Positions 23,796 through 32,178 of a DNA stretch of 64,000 nucleotides are shown here, one piece after another (position 1 is the stretch's first letter; every line of letters starts with the position of its first letter). The notes under the pieces were generated by a model, which did no database searches, was not told the origin of the DNA, and saw only the letters and a program-made list of their open reading frames with translations. The DNA lies in assembly GCF_002906155.1 (NCBI RefSeq), contig NZ_MUJK01000007.1, forward strand, positions 124,001-188,000. The letters are read 5' to 3'. Both the position numbers and the translations under genes were made by a program. The stretch is from Pseudomonas laurylsulfativorans (GTDB lineage Bacteria > Pseudomonadota > Gammaproteobacteria > Pseudomonadales > Pseudomonadaceae).

Positions 23796-24875
23796 ATGAC
23801 CCGTCTACTGCGCCACACCTTGCTAGGCCTGCTGATCGCCATCGGCCTGATCGCCGTGATGATCTACAGCCTGACCTGGCGCCCCGACGCCAAAGAAGTT
23901 TTACCCATCAGTTGCAGTGACCAGGCACCCACCCTGGTCCCGGGACAGGCGCTGAAGGTGATGACCTGGAACGTCCAGTACCTGGCCGGCAAGCGTTACG
24001 TTTTCTGGAATGACCTCGCCGCCGGTGCCGACGAACGCCCCACAGCGGAAGACATGGCCTTCAGCCTCGACGAAGTGGCGCGGGTGATTCGCGACGAACA
24101 ACCGGACATCGTGCTGTTGCAGGAACTGGACGACAGCGCCAAGGCCAGCGATTACCAGCACCAGTTCAAACTGCTGCAAGAACGGCTCGCCGACTTGTAT
24201 CCCTGTAGCACCAGCGCCTTCGACTGGAAGGCCGACTTCGTACCGAACCCGCACATCTTTGGCAGCGTCGGCCGGCAACTGGCAACCCTGAGCCGTTACC
24301 AGATCGAACATGCCGAACGCTGGCAACTGCCTGTCGCCTCGGGCAATCCGGTCAGCCGCCAATTCAAACCCAGAGACGCCTTGCTGGTGAGCTATTTGCC
24401 GTTGAGTGATGGCGGGCAGATCGCAGTGCTCAATACCCATCTGGACCGCGCCACCCAAGCCGACAATGACTTGCAAAGCCAGATGAACGCCGTAGCCAGC
24501 GCCCTCGATAAATTCGAAAGCCGTGGCACGCCGTGGTTGATCGGCGGAGATTTCAACCTGTTGCCGCTAGGCCAGTATCGACGCTTGCCCGACGCGCAAC
24601 GCACGCCCTATTCCGCCGACAGCCCGTTGCACATCTTGTGGGACAAGTACCCGATGATCCCGACCAACAACGAAGCCAGTGGTATCGACCGCGAACGCTG
24701 GCTAACCCACTACCCGAACGATCCCGGGCTGAACGGCCCGGACCGGACCGTTGACTACCTGTTCTACAGCCCGCGGATCAAACGAGTCGAGGCGATGGTG
24801 CGGCAGGATGATACGTTGCGCATCTCCGATCACCTGCCGGTGATTGCCCGGTTTCTGCTGCCGGCTGCGCCCTGA
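23796..24875 (+). CDS. Membrane-anchored endonuclease/exonuclease/phosphatase (EEP) family protein
   Basis: Protein of 359 residues starting MTRLLRHTLLGLL, with one N-terminal membrane helix (about residues 5-24). The periplasmic EEP domain follows: VMTWNVQYLAG (Asn), IVLLQELDDSAK (Glu), NTHLDRATQ, LIGGDFNLLPLG (Asp, Asn) and ISDHLPVIARF (Asp-His). It may hydrolyse nucleic acids, phospholipids or phosphoesters. The start at 23796 puts the helix at the N-terminus. It follows the YciC gene by 66 bp. Confidence 0.87.
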   Translation: MTRLLRHTLLGLLIAIGLIAVMIYSLTWRPDAKEVLPISCSDQAPTLVPGQALKVMTWNVQYLAGKRYVFWNDLAAGADERPTAEDMAFSLDEVARVIRDEQPDIVLLQELDDSAKASDYQHQFKLLQERLADLYPCSTSAFDWKADFVPNPHIFGSVGRQLATLSRYQIEHAERWQLPVASGNPVSRQFKPRDALLVSYLPLSDGGQIAVLNTHLDRATQADNDLQSQMNAVASALDKFESRGTPWLIGGDFNLLPLGQYRRLPDAQRTPYSADSPLHILWDKYPMIPTNNEASGIDRERWLTHYPNDPGLNGPDRTVDYLFYSPRIKRVEAMVRQDDTLRISDHLPVIARFLLPAAP

Positions 24876-24896
24876 TTCCCAATCAACACAAAACCT

Positions 24897-24986
24897 TGTA
24901 GGAGCTGGCTTGCCAGCGATGACGTAGTGTCAGTCGACATCATTGTTGAATGAAAAATCGCCATCGCTGGCTAGCCAGCGCCTACA
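24897..24986. repeat. REPIN, TGGCTTGCCA type
   Basis: TGTAGGAGCTGGCTTGCCAG faces CGCTGGCTAGCCAGCGCCTACA. It lies between convergent gene ends. Confidence 0.88.
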
Positions 24987-25005
24987 GGGAATGTACATTT
25001 GCGAA

Positions 25006-25839
25006 TTAATGCACCTCTTCCAGATCATCATGCAGCAACCCGAAGATCTCGCGTTTCATCTCGATGAATGAGCGCTCCATGACCATGTCCAGGTTGCGTG
25101 GGCGCTCGATCGGCACATCGAGGATTTGCTTGATCCGCCCTGGCCTGGCGCCCATGACGTAGACCCGGTCGCCGAGCAGAATCGCCTCGTCGATGTCGTG
25201 GGTCACGAACAATACGGTCTTCTTGCTGTTGCCCCAGACCCGCAGCAACAACTGCTGCATTTGCAGGCGCGTCTGGCTGTCGAGGGCGCCGAAGGGTTCG
25301 TCCATCAGCAGAATCTGCGGGTCATTGGCCAGCGCGCGGGCAATGGCGACACGTTGCATCATGCCGCCGGACAACTGCTTGGCGTAGTTGTCGGCAAAGC
25401 CGCTCAGGCCCACTTCGTTGACGTAGTAATCGACGATATCCTTGCGCTCCGCCGCCGGCATGCCCCGCCGCTTGAGGCCAAACTCGACGTTCTGCCGCAC
25501 GGTCAGCCACGGGAACAGCGTGTAGCTCTGGAACACCATGCCGCGATCCGCACCGGGGCCTTCCACCTGTTTGCCACCGACGTAAATCTCTCCTGACGTC
25601 GGCTCGGCCAGGCCGGCGGTGAGGTACAACAGGCTCGACTTGCCGCAGCCCGATGGTCCCACCAGCACAGCGAATTGCTGGTCAGGCACCTCGAACGACA
25701 CCTCCTGCAACGCGGTAAAGGTTCCGCCATCGGGCTTCTTGTAACGCAGGCTGACCTTGTCCACTTGCAGCCGTGGCGCGTTCACCGGGGCAGTCTGAGG
25801 GGCGACAAAACGATGAGTGGCGGCGGTTACTGAGCCCAT
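25006..25839 (-). CDS. ABC transporter ATP-binding subunit (taurine/sulfonate/nitrate family)
   Basis: ATPase of 277 residues. Walker A GPSGCGKSSLLYL, signature LSGGMMQRVAIARALA, Walker B ILLMDEPFGALD and switch THDIDEAILLGDRVYV are all intact. It overlaps the permease gene by 13 bp. The subfamily couples to NMT1-like binding proteins for taurine, alkanesulfonates, nitrate or thiamine precursors. Confidence 0.93.
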   Translation of the reverse strand: MGSVTAATHRFVAPQTAPVNAPRLQVDKVSLRYKKPDGGTFTALQEVSFEVPDQQFAVLVGPSGCGKSSLLYLTAGLAEPTSGEIYVGGKQVEGPGADRGMVFQSYTLFPWLTVRQNVEFGLKRRGMPAAERKDIVDYYVNEVGLSGFADNYAKQLSGGMMQRVAIARALANDPQILLMDEPFGALDSQTRLQMQQLLLRVWGNSKKTVLFVTHDIDEAILLGDRVYVMGARPGRIKQILDVPIERPRNLDMVMERSFIEMKREIFGLLHDDLEEVH

Positions 25840-26630
25840 GCGGTAATCCTCAGGCGTAGGAAACGGAACAGTTGATCGGTGACCAGGCCCAGCAGGCCGA
25901 TGATCGCGATGGCGAGGAAAATCACGTCCACCTGGAAGCCACGCATGGCCTTGAGGCTCAGGTAACCCAGGCCACTGGAAGCGGCGACCAGTTCAGCCAC
26001 CACCAGGTAAGTCCAGGCCCAGCCCATGGTCACGCGCAGGGTGTCGAGTACGCCTGGCAGCGACGCCGGGGCGATCACATGCAAGACCGCGTCACGGCGA
26101 TTCGAACCGAGGGTATAGGAGGCGTTGATCAGGTCCTTGGAGATGCCTTTGGACACGTCCGCGATCATCACCAGTTGCTGGAAAAACACGCCGAAGATGA
26201 TCACCGATACACGCTGCTCCAGACCGATGCCGATCCACAGGATGAACAACGGTACGAACGAGGTCACCGGCAAATAGCGGATGAAGTTGACCATTGGCTC
26301 CAGGAACGCCTGGACGATGCGGAAGCTGCCCATCAACAGTCCCAGCGGCACGGCCACCAGGGACGACACGATGAAACCGACCATCACCACTTCGACGCTG
26401 GCCCACACATGCTGGCCGAGGGTGCCGTCGCGACCCAGGCGCACGGCAGCCTCGACCACCGCGCCCGGCGTCGGCAGGAACATGCCTGGTACCACGCCGC
26501 CGTAAGACAAGCCGGCCCACAGGCCGACCAACAGCACCCAGGCCAACCCGCTCGCGCTCCAGATCACCGAGACCGGCAAACCGGTCTTGGGCGTGATGCA
26601 GCGGCTCAGCCATGAATTGCGCTTGAACAT
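25827..26630 (-). CDS. ABC transporter permease (TauC/SsuC-like)
   Basis: Permease of 267 residues with about six transmembrane segments. The ATPase-contact EAA region is TLGSNRRDAVLHVIAPASLPGVL (about residue 170). It overlaps the ATPase gene by 13 bp and starts 8 bp after the binding-protein gene ends, forming one operon. Confidence 0.93.
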   Translation of the reverse strand: MFKRNSWLSRCITPKTGLPVSVIWSASGLAWVLLVGLWAGLSYGGVVPGMFLPTPGAVVEAAVRLGRDGTLGQHVWASVEVVMVGFIVSSLVAVPLGLLMGSFRIVQAFLEPMVNFIRYLPVTSFVPLFILWIGIGLEQRVSVIIFGVFFQQLVMIADVSKGISKDLINASYTLGSNRRDAVLHVIAPASLPGVLDTLRVTMGWAWTYLVVAELVAASSGLGYLSLKAMRGFQVDVIFLAIAIIGLLGLVTDQLFRFLRLRITAWAQ

Positions 26631-26638
26631 GCAGCCTC

Positions 26639-27625
26639 CTAGAGCGGGGTTACGAAACGGTTGTCGATAAGGTCGTCGTTGCTGACGTTGTAGGGTTTGC
26701 CTTGCAGCTCACTGGCGGTCTCGTTGGCCAGTTTGATCAGCGGTGCGCTATCACCCGGCTTGCCCGGCGCGCCCAACAGTTTTTCGCTCATGGCTTGATC
26801 GTAGAAGCGCACGCCCTGGGCGGCCGCTTCGAGCTCTTTCGGATCGGCCAGATAGCCGCCTACACCTTTGGCCATGATTTTGTAGGCTTCCTGTGGGTGG
26901 TCCTTGGTGTACTGCACGGCTTTATACAAACCGGCCACCAGGGCCTTGACGTCTTCCGGCTGTTTTTCGATCACGCTGCAGTTCAGTGCGACCACGTCGA
27001 CGATCACCCCCGGTGTGCTGCTGCTGTCGATCAGCACCTTGCCCTGCTGCTTGTCGCGAACCATCGACAGGTGCGGTTCCCAGGTCACAGCGGCCGGTAC
27101 GCGGCCGGCAATGAACGCGGTGGCAGCGTCGTCAGCCGTCATGTTCTGCACGGTGATATCGCTCATTTTCATGCCGTTCTTTTTCAGCAGATACGACAAC
27201 CAGAACTGCGAGGTCGAGCCTTCGTTCACCGCCACGGCCTGGCCCTTGAGCTCTTGCAGGCTCTTGACGTCCTTGCCGACCAGCACACCGTCGCCACCAT
27301 GGCTATCGTCCAGCGCGGCCACGGCCTTGAAGCAGAATTGCGGACGGTACTTGAGTACCTCGTCGATGGTCGACGCCGAGCCGGACAATTCACCGGACGC
27401 TTGTGCGGCCATGTACATCGCCGCTTCTTCGACCACCGGTAATTCGACGGTCAAACCGTTTTCCTTGAAGTAGCCAAGGTCCTGGGCCAGGTACAGGGTG
27501 CCGTAGCCGACCCAGGTGGTATGACCGATGGACAGGGTGCCGGCCTGGGCGCTGGTGGCGACCGTCGCGGCGATGGCGGTGACCGCCAGTGGATGGGCAA
27601 CGCGTGTAAGCAAGGACTTGATCAT
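26639..27625 (-). CDS. ABC transporter substrate-binding protein (NMT1/TauA-like)
   Basis: Periplasmic protein of 328 residues starting MIKSLLTRVAHPL, with a signal peptide ending TSAQAG. The NMT1-type fold is shown by LSIGHTTWVGYGTLYLAQDLGYF and FIAGRVPAAVTWEPHLS. It is the first gene of the operon. The nearby aminotransferase and aldehyde dehydrogenase suggest an amino-group substrate such as an omega-amino acid or aminosulfonate; that link is inference. The start was moved 36 nt in from the longest frame to give a normal signal peptide. Confidence 0.9.
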   Translation of the reverse strand: MIKSLLTRVAHPLAVTAIAATVATSAQAGTLSIGHTTWVGYGTLYLAQDLGYFKENGLTVELPVVEEAAMYMAAQASGELSGSASTIDEVLKYRPQFCFKAVAALDDSHGGDGVLVGKDVKSLQELKGQAVAVNEGSTSQFWLSYLLKKNGMKMSDITVQNMTADDAATAFIAGRVPAAVTWEPHLSMVRDKQQGKVLIDSSSTPGVIVDVVALNCSVIEKQPEDVKALVAGLYKAVQYTKDHPQEAYKIMAKGVGGYLADPKELEAAAQGVRFYDQAMSEKLLGAPGKPGDSAPLIKLANETASELQGKPYNVSNDDLIDNRFVTPL

Positions 27626-28015
27626 GGAGCACTCCCAAAGCTGTTGATTTAGTTTTGTCATGGGCAGTACGGCGAGCCCTGAATCGGCTGCAACCTGTGG
27701 TCTCTCGGGGACCCTTCGGCGGGCAGCGTTCGGCGGGCTGGCGAGATCGATGTTGGCCCAAGGGCGGGATTAGGAAAATGAGGAAATATGTCGATGCGAA
27801 CGATGAAAAAACTCGTTAGCGCGCACCGCGAAAGGGCGCTGCGGGCGGGGATGCCCGAGGTGGGTGCAAGACCAGGGAAATGTGTTGAATGTGCAATAGC
27901 TATCGCGGGCAAGCCCGCTCCCACAGGGATTTTCTCTGAACACAATATTTGTGAACAACAGAGATACTGTGGGAGCGGGCTTGCCCGCGATGAGGCCCGA
28001 GAGAACGCTACACGA
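27626..28015. other. Gene-free region upstream of the ABC operon
   Basis: The stretch holds the REPIN at 27902-27992 and otherwise no coding signal. The part between 27626 and 27900 should contain the promoter of the ABC operon; I cannot assign a sigma site. Confidence 0.6.
27902..27992. repeat. REPIN, GCGGGCAAGCCCGC type
   Basis: ATCGCGGGCAAGCCCGCTCC faces GGAGCGGGCTTGCCCGCGAT. The spacer contains TCTGAACACAATATTTGTGAACA, a motif also seen in the split REPIN near 17612-17634 (GTGAACACAGAATTTGTGAAC). Confidence 0.92.
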
Positions 28016-29386
28016 TCAGAGCCGGCCGTATTCCTGCGCCGTACGATCCATCGCCTTCAACGTCTTGGCGATCAACTCGTCAACCTCTTCACGACTGGCA
28101 ATCAATGCCGGCGCCATGATGATCCGCCCCAATGTCGAGCGCACGATCACGCCCTCCTCGAAACCAATCGTACGGCAGCGCCACGCGATATCGTTCTCGT
28201 TGGCAAAACGCTTGCGGCTGGTTTTGTCTTCGGCCAGTTGCAGCGCCGCGACCATGCCGGTGCCCTGGATATCACCCACCAACGGGTGCTTGCCGAACAC
28301 TTCGCGCAGGCACTGTTGCAGGTACGGACCGATGTCATCCTTGACCCGCGTCACCACGCCTTCGTCACGCAGCGCCTTGAGGTTGGCAATCGCCACCGCC
28401 GCCGCCACCGGGTGCCCGGAATAGGTCAGGCCGTGGGCAAACACACCGCCCTGCTCCACCAGCACCGAGGCCATTTTCTTCGACAGGATCAAGCCGCCCA
28501 TAGGGATGTAGCCCGAGGTCAGGCCCTTGGCGATGGACAGGGTGTCCGGCTCGAAACCGAAGTACTCGTGGGCAAACCATTCGCCGGTTCGACCGAAGCC
28601 GCCGATCACTTCATCGGCACACAGCAGCACATCGTATTTGCGGCAGATGCGCTGGATTTCCGGCCAGTAGCTTTCTGGCGGGAAGATCATGCCGCCGGCG
28701 CCCTGGAACGGTTCGGCGATGAAACCTGCGACCTTGTCCGCGCCCAGTTCGAGAATTTTCGCTTCCAGCTGTTGCGCTGCACGCAGGCCGAATTCGGCTG
28801 GCGTCAGGTTGCCCTCGTGAGCGAAGAAGTACGGCTCGTCGATGTGTTCGATGTCCGGAATCATGCCGCCCATTTCGTGCATGAATTTCATGCCGCCCAG
28901 CGCCGTCGCGGCCAGGGTCGAACCGTGGTAACCGTTCCAGCGGCCGATCATGATTTTCTTCTCGGGCTTGCCGAGTACCTGCCAGTAACGACGCACCGTG
29001 CGGATCAACACCTCGTTGGCTTCAGAGCCTGAGTTGGTGTAGATCGCGTGGCTGTAGTGCCCCGGCAGCAGGCTGAACAGCAACTCGGACAGCTCGATCA
29101 CCTGCGGGTGGGTGGTGTGGAAAAACATGTTGTAGTACGGCAACTGCTCCAACTGCTGGCTTGCCGCGAGGGCCAGGTCCTTGCGTCCGTAACCGAGGTT
29201 GGTGCACCACAGCCCGGACATGCCGTCGAGGTAGCGGCGGCCATCGTTATCCCACAGGTGCAGGCGCTCGCCACGGACCATCACCCGTGGCCCTTCGTCG
29301 TTGAGGGCTTTCTGATCGACGAACGCATGGATGTGGTGCGCAGCGTCGGCGGCCTGGTAGTCGCGGGTTTCACGTGGTGTGGTCAT
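28016..29386 (-). CDS. Class III aminotransferase, SpuC/PuuE-like omega-amino acid or polyamine:pyruvate transaminase
   Basis: PLP-dependent enzyme of 456 residues. The class III features are LDGMSGLWCTNLGYGRKDL, YTNSGSEANEVLIRTVRRYW, IGRWNGYHGSTLAAT, LLCADEVIGGFGRTGEWF and the PLP lysine in SIAKGLTSGYIPMGG. Length and motifs match SpuC-like polyamine or omega-amino acid transaminases. The aldehyde dehydrogenase gene lies 21 bp upstream on the same strand, so the two convert an amine to the acid. A taurine-type substrate is an alternative given the ABC operon next door. Confidence 0.88.
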   Translation of the reverse strand: MTTPRETRDYQAADAAHHIHAFVDQKALNDEGPRVMVRGERLHLWDNDGRRYLDGMSGLWCTNLGYGRKDLALAASQQLEQLPYYNMFFHTTHPQVIELSELLFSLLPGHYSHAIYTNSGSEANEVLIRTVRRYWQVLGKPEKKIMIGRWNGYHGSTLAATALGGMKFMHEMGGMIPDIEHIDEPYFFAHEGNLTPAEFGLRAAQQLEAKILELGADKVAGFIAEPFQGAGGMIFPPESYWPEIQRICRKYDVLLCADEVIGGFGRTGEWFAHEYFGFEPDTLSIAKGLTSGYIPMGGLILSKKMASVLVEQGGVFAHGLTYSGHPVAAAVAIANLKALRDEGVVTRVKDDIGPYLQQCLREVFGKHPLVGDIQGTGMVAALQLAEDKTSRKRFANENDIAWRCRTIGFEEGVIVRSTLGRIIMAPALIASREEVDELIAKTLKAMDRTAQEYGRL

Positions 29387-29407
29387 CGCCGTTTCTCCGT
29401 TTTGTTA

Positions 29408-30898
29408 TCAGCGCAATTGAAACCAGGTGGTCTTCAACTGGGTGTATTTATCGAATGAGTGCAGGGACAGGTCGCGGCCGAAACCCGACTGCTTGCCACC
29501 GCCAAAAGGGACGGTCACGTCCAGCGCATCGACGCTGTTGACCGACACCGTTCCAGCCCGCAATTGTCGCGCCACACGGTGAGCGCGGTTGAGGTCGTCG
29601 GTCCACAGTGACGCCGCCAGACCGTAGACGCTGTCGTTGGCCAATTGCAAGGCGTGGGCCTCGTCGTCAAACGCCGTGACGGCCAGCACCGGGCCGAAGA
29701 CTTCATCGCGAAACAGCGGCATGTCCGGAGTCACGCCAGTGAAAATCGTCGGCTGGATGAAGTTGTCCGAGCCATTGAAAATCGCCTGCCGACCGCCACA
29801 GACCTTGGTCGCACCTTGCTGTTCAGCCTGCTGGATGAACTTCATGATGCGCGCGGTCTGACGGCTGTCGACGATGGCCCCAGCGGCGCTCGACGGGTCC
29901 AGCGGATCGCCCGGCAACCAGCGTTCGGCCTGGGCCTTGAGGCGTTCGACGAACTCGTCATGGATTGAGCGCTGCACCAGCAACCGCGAGTTGGCCGAGC
30001 ACACTTCGCCCTGATTGAAGAAGATACCGAATGCGGCTTTCTGCGCGGCCAGATCCAGGTCCTGGCAATCGGCGAACACCAGATTGGCGCTCTTGCCGCC
30101 GCACTCCAGCCACACCTGCTTGAGGTTCGACTGGGCCGAGTACTGCATGAAATATTTGCCGACTTCGGTGGAGCCGGTGAACACCAGGCAATCGACGTCC
30201 GGGTGCAGGCCGAGGGCCTTGCCAGTTTGCTCGCCGAGGCCCGGCAACACGTTCAACACCCCGGCAGGCACGCCGGCTTCAAGCGCCAGCTCTGCCAGGC
30301 GCAGGGCGGAAAACGGCGACTGCTCGGCCGGCTTGAGGATCACCGAGTTACCGGCGGCCAGGGCTGGGGCGAGTTTCCACGCGGCCATGTCCAGCGGGAA
30401 GTTCCACGGCACCACGGCCGCCACCACACCGAGGGCTTCGCGGGTAATGGTCGCCAGCACGTTCTGCGCACTCGGTGCGACCTGGTCGTAGAGCTTGTCG
30501 AGGCTCTCGGCGTACCAGCGAAAGACCCCGGCAGCGCCCGGCACGTCGATGTTGTAGGCGTCCGCGACGGGCTTGCCCATGTTCAGCGAGTCGAGCAGTG
30601 CCAGCTCTTCACGGTTTTCGAGGATCAAGTCGGCCAGGCGTAACAGCACTTGCTTGCGTTCGGTCGGTGAGCGCGCAGCCCAGGTGCCTGCCTCGTAGAC
30701 CTGCCGCGCATTGCGCACCGCCTCGTTCACGTCTTCTTCGCCGCAGGCGGCAACGTTGGCCAGGCATTGCCCGGTAGCAGGGTTGATCGCGGCGAAAATC
30801 TGCCCCGACTGCGCCGCGCGGCGCTGGCCGTCAATCACGGCCTGATCGGGAAACCGCAGGGAAGCGGCCTTGCGTTGCCAATACTCAAGCTCGAACAC
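29408..30898 (-). CDS. Aldehyde dehydrogenase, gamma-glutamyl-gamma-aminobutyraldehyde (PuuC/KauB) type
   Basis: NAD(P)-dependent dehydrogenase of 496 residues. The GTG start at 30898 has a GGAG site 9 nt upstream and gives MFELEYWQRKAASL, the usual opening of this subfamily; longer frames upstream lack support. Motifs: VVPWNFPLDMAAWKLAPALAAGN, FTGSTEVGK, ECGGKSANLVF (general base Glu) and NQGEVCSANSRL (catalytic Cys). It oxidises the aldehyde formed by the transaminase encoded 21 bp downstream. Confidence 0.9.
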   Translation of the reverse strand: MFELEYWQRKAASLRFPDQAVIDGQRRAAQSGQIFAAINPATGQCLANVAACGEEDVNEAVRNARQVYEAGTWAARSPTERKQVLLRLADLILENREELALLDSLNMGKPVADAYNIDVPGAAGVFRWYAESLDKLYDQVAPSAQNVLATITREALGVVAAVVPWNFPLDMAAWKLAPALAAGNSVILKPAEQSPFSALRLAELALEAGVPAGVLNVLPGLGEQTGKALGLHPDVDCLVFTGSTEVGKYFMQYSAQSNLKQVWLECGGKSANLVFADCQDLDLAAQKAAFGIFFNQGEVCSANSRLLVQRSIHDEFVERLKAQAERWLPGDPLDPSSAAGAIVDSRQTARIMKFIQQAEQQGATKVCGGRQAIFNGSDNFIQPTIFTGVTPDMPLFRDEVFGPVLAVTAFDDEAHALQLANDSVYGLAASLWTDDLNRAHRVARQLRAGTVSVNSVDALDVTVPFGGGKQSGFGRDLSLHSFDKYTQLKTTWFQLR

Positions 30899-31125
30899 GT
30901 TCAGATGCTCCGTTGGACATTCTTGTGTATTGGATAGTCGCTCAGGCCCGAGCGGTGGAAAACCAGTAAAAATGTGTTCGCAGGCCAAGAAAAAACTACG
31001 TAGCCAATCTCCCTTCTGGCGCAGCATGTGGTTATTGTTCAACCACAACAAATCGCTACCCGAGCGGATAGGGGTGGCGCGCAAATTGCCTGGATGCCTG
31101 ATCTGTTCTCCCCCCGAGGTTTGCT

Positions 31126-32055
31126 GTGGCTGCCTACAATCTGCGTCAACTGAAATACTTCATCACCACCGTCGAGTGCGGCAGCGTCGCCGAGGCCTCG
31201 CGCAAGCTGTACATCGCCCAGCCTTCGATCTCCACGGCCATCAAAGGGCTGGAAGACAGTTTCGGCGTGCAACTGCTGATCCGCCATCACGCCCAGGGCG
31301 TGTCATTGACCCCCAGCGGCGCCCGCTTCTATCGCAAGGCCCAGGAACTGCTGCGCATGGCCAAGGAGTTCGAGCAGAACGCCCTGGCCGACAACGATGT
31401 GGTGTCCGGGCAGATCGATATCGGCTGTTTCGAAACCGTCGCGCCGCTGTACCTGCCGCAATTGATTGCGGGATTTTCGGCGTTGTACCCGGGGGTGGAA
31501 ATCCGCATCCGTGACGGCGAGCAACAAGAGTTGGTGCAGGGCCTGACCTCCGGCGCCTTCGATCTGGCGATTCTCTACGAGCACGACCTCGACGGCACCA
31601 TCCAGACCGAACCACTGATGCCGGCGCAACGACCGTACGCGCTATTACCAGCGGATCACCGCTTCGCACAGCAGGCGCAAGTGTCGCTGCGGGACCTGTA
31701 CCTGGAGCCGATGATTCTTCTGGACGTGCAGCCGAGCCGCACCTACTTCGTCAGCCTGTTCGATGAGCTGGGCCTGACCCCACGCATCGCCTTCAGCTCG
31801 CCATCCATCGAGATGGTGCGCGGCATGGTTGGCCAGGGGTTCGGGTTCTCGATCCTGGTGACCAAGCCGCATTCGGAGTGCACCTACGACGGGCAAAAAG
31901 TGGTGTGCGTGGACATTGCCGAAGACGTCACCGGCTCCGGGTTGGTGGCGGCATGGCTCAAACGCGGGCAGTTGACCAAACCGGCGCAGTTGTTTGCGGA
32001 CTATTGCCGCGAACAACTCACGGCGAAATCCGAAACCTCGCACCCTCCCCTGTAG
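31126..32055 (+). CDS. LysR-family transcriptional regulator
   Basis: Regulator of 309 residues beginning (GTG) MAAYNLRQLKYFITTVECGS. The N-terminal helix-turn-helix is SVAEASRKLYIAQPSISTAIKGLE and a LysR substrate domain follows. The gene diverges from the aldehyde dehydrogenase/aminotransferase operon across 227 bp and is its probable regulator. Confidence 0.92.
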   Translation: MAAYNLRQLKYFITTVECGSVAEASRKLYIAQPSISTAIKGLEDSFGVQLLIRHHAQGVSLTPSGARFYRKAQELLRMAKEFEQNALADNDVVSGQIDIGCFETVAPLYLPQLIAGFSALYPGVEIRIRDGEQQELVQGLTSGAFDLAILYEHDLDGTIQTEPLMPAQRPYALLPADHRFAQQAQVSLRDLYLEPMILLDVQPSRTYFVSLFDELGLTPRIAFSSPSIEMVRGMVGQGFGFSILVTKPHSECTYDGQKVVCVDIAEDVTGSGLVAAWLKRGQLTKPAQLFADYCREQLTAKSETSHPPL

Positions 32056-32135
32056 GAGCCTGGCTTGCCAGCGATGAGGTCCTTGAGACGTATATCGGCC
32101 TTGATGCCGCCATCGCTGGCAAGCCAGCTCCTACA
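32051..32135. repeat. REPIN, TGGCTTGCCA type
   Basis: TGTAGGAGCCTGGCTTGCCA faces CATCGCTGGCAAGCCAGCTC. The first bases overlap the stop codon of the LysR gene (TAG at 32053-32055 lies within CTGTAGGAG), as also happens at the DMT gene at 2816. One arm has an extra C. Confidence 0.88.
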
Positions 32136-32178
32136 AGGGAATGTGTGCAATGTGATATCGGCGCCGGGAACCGTTGAA

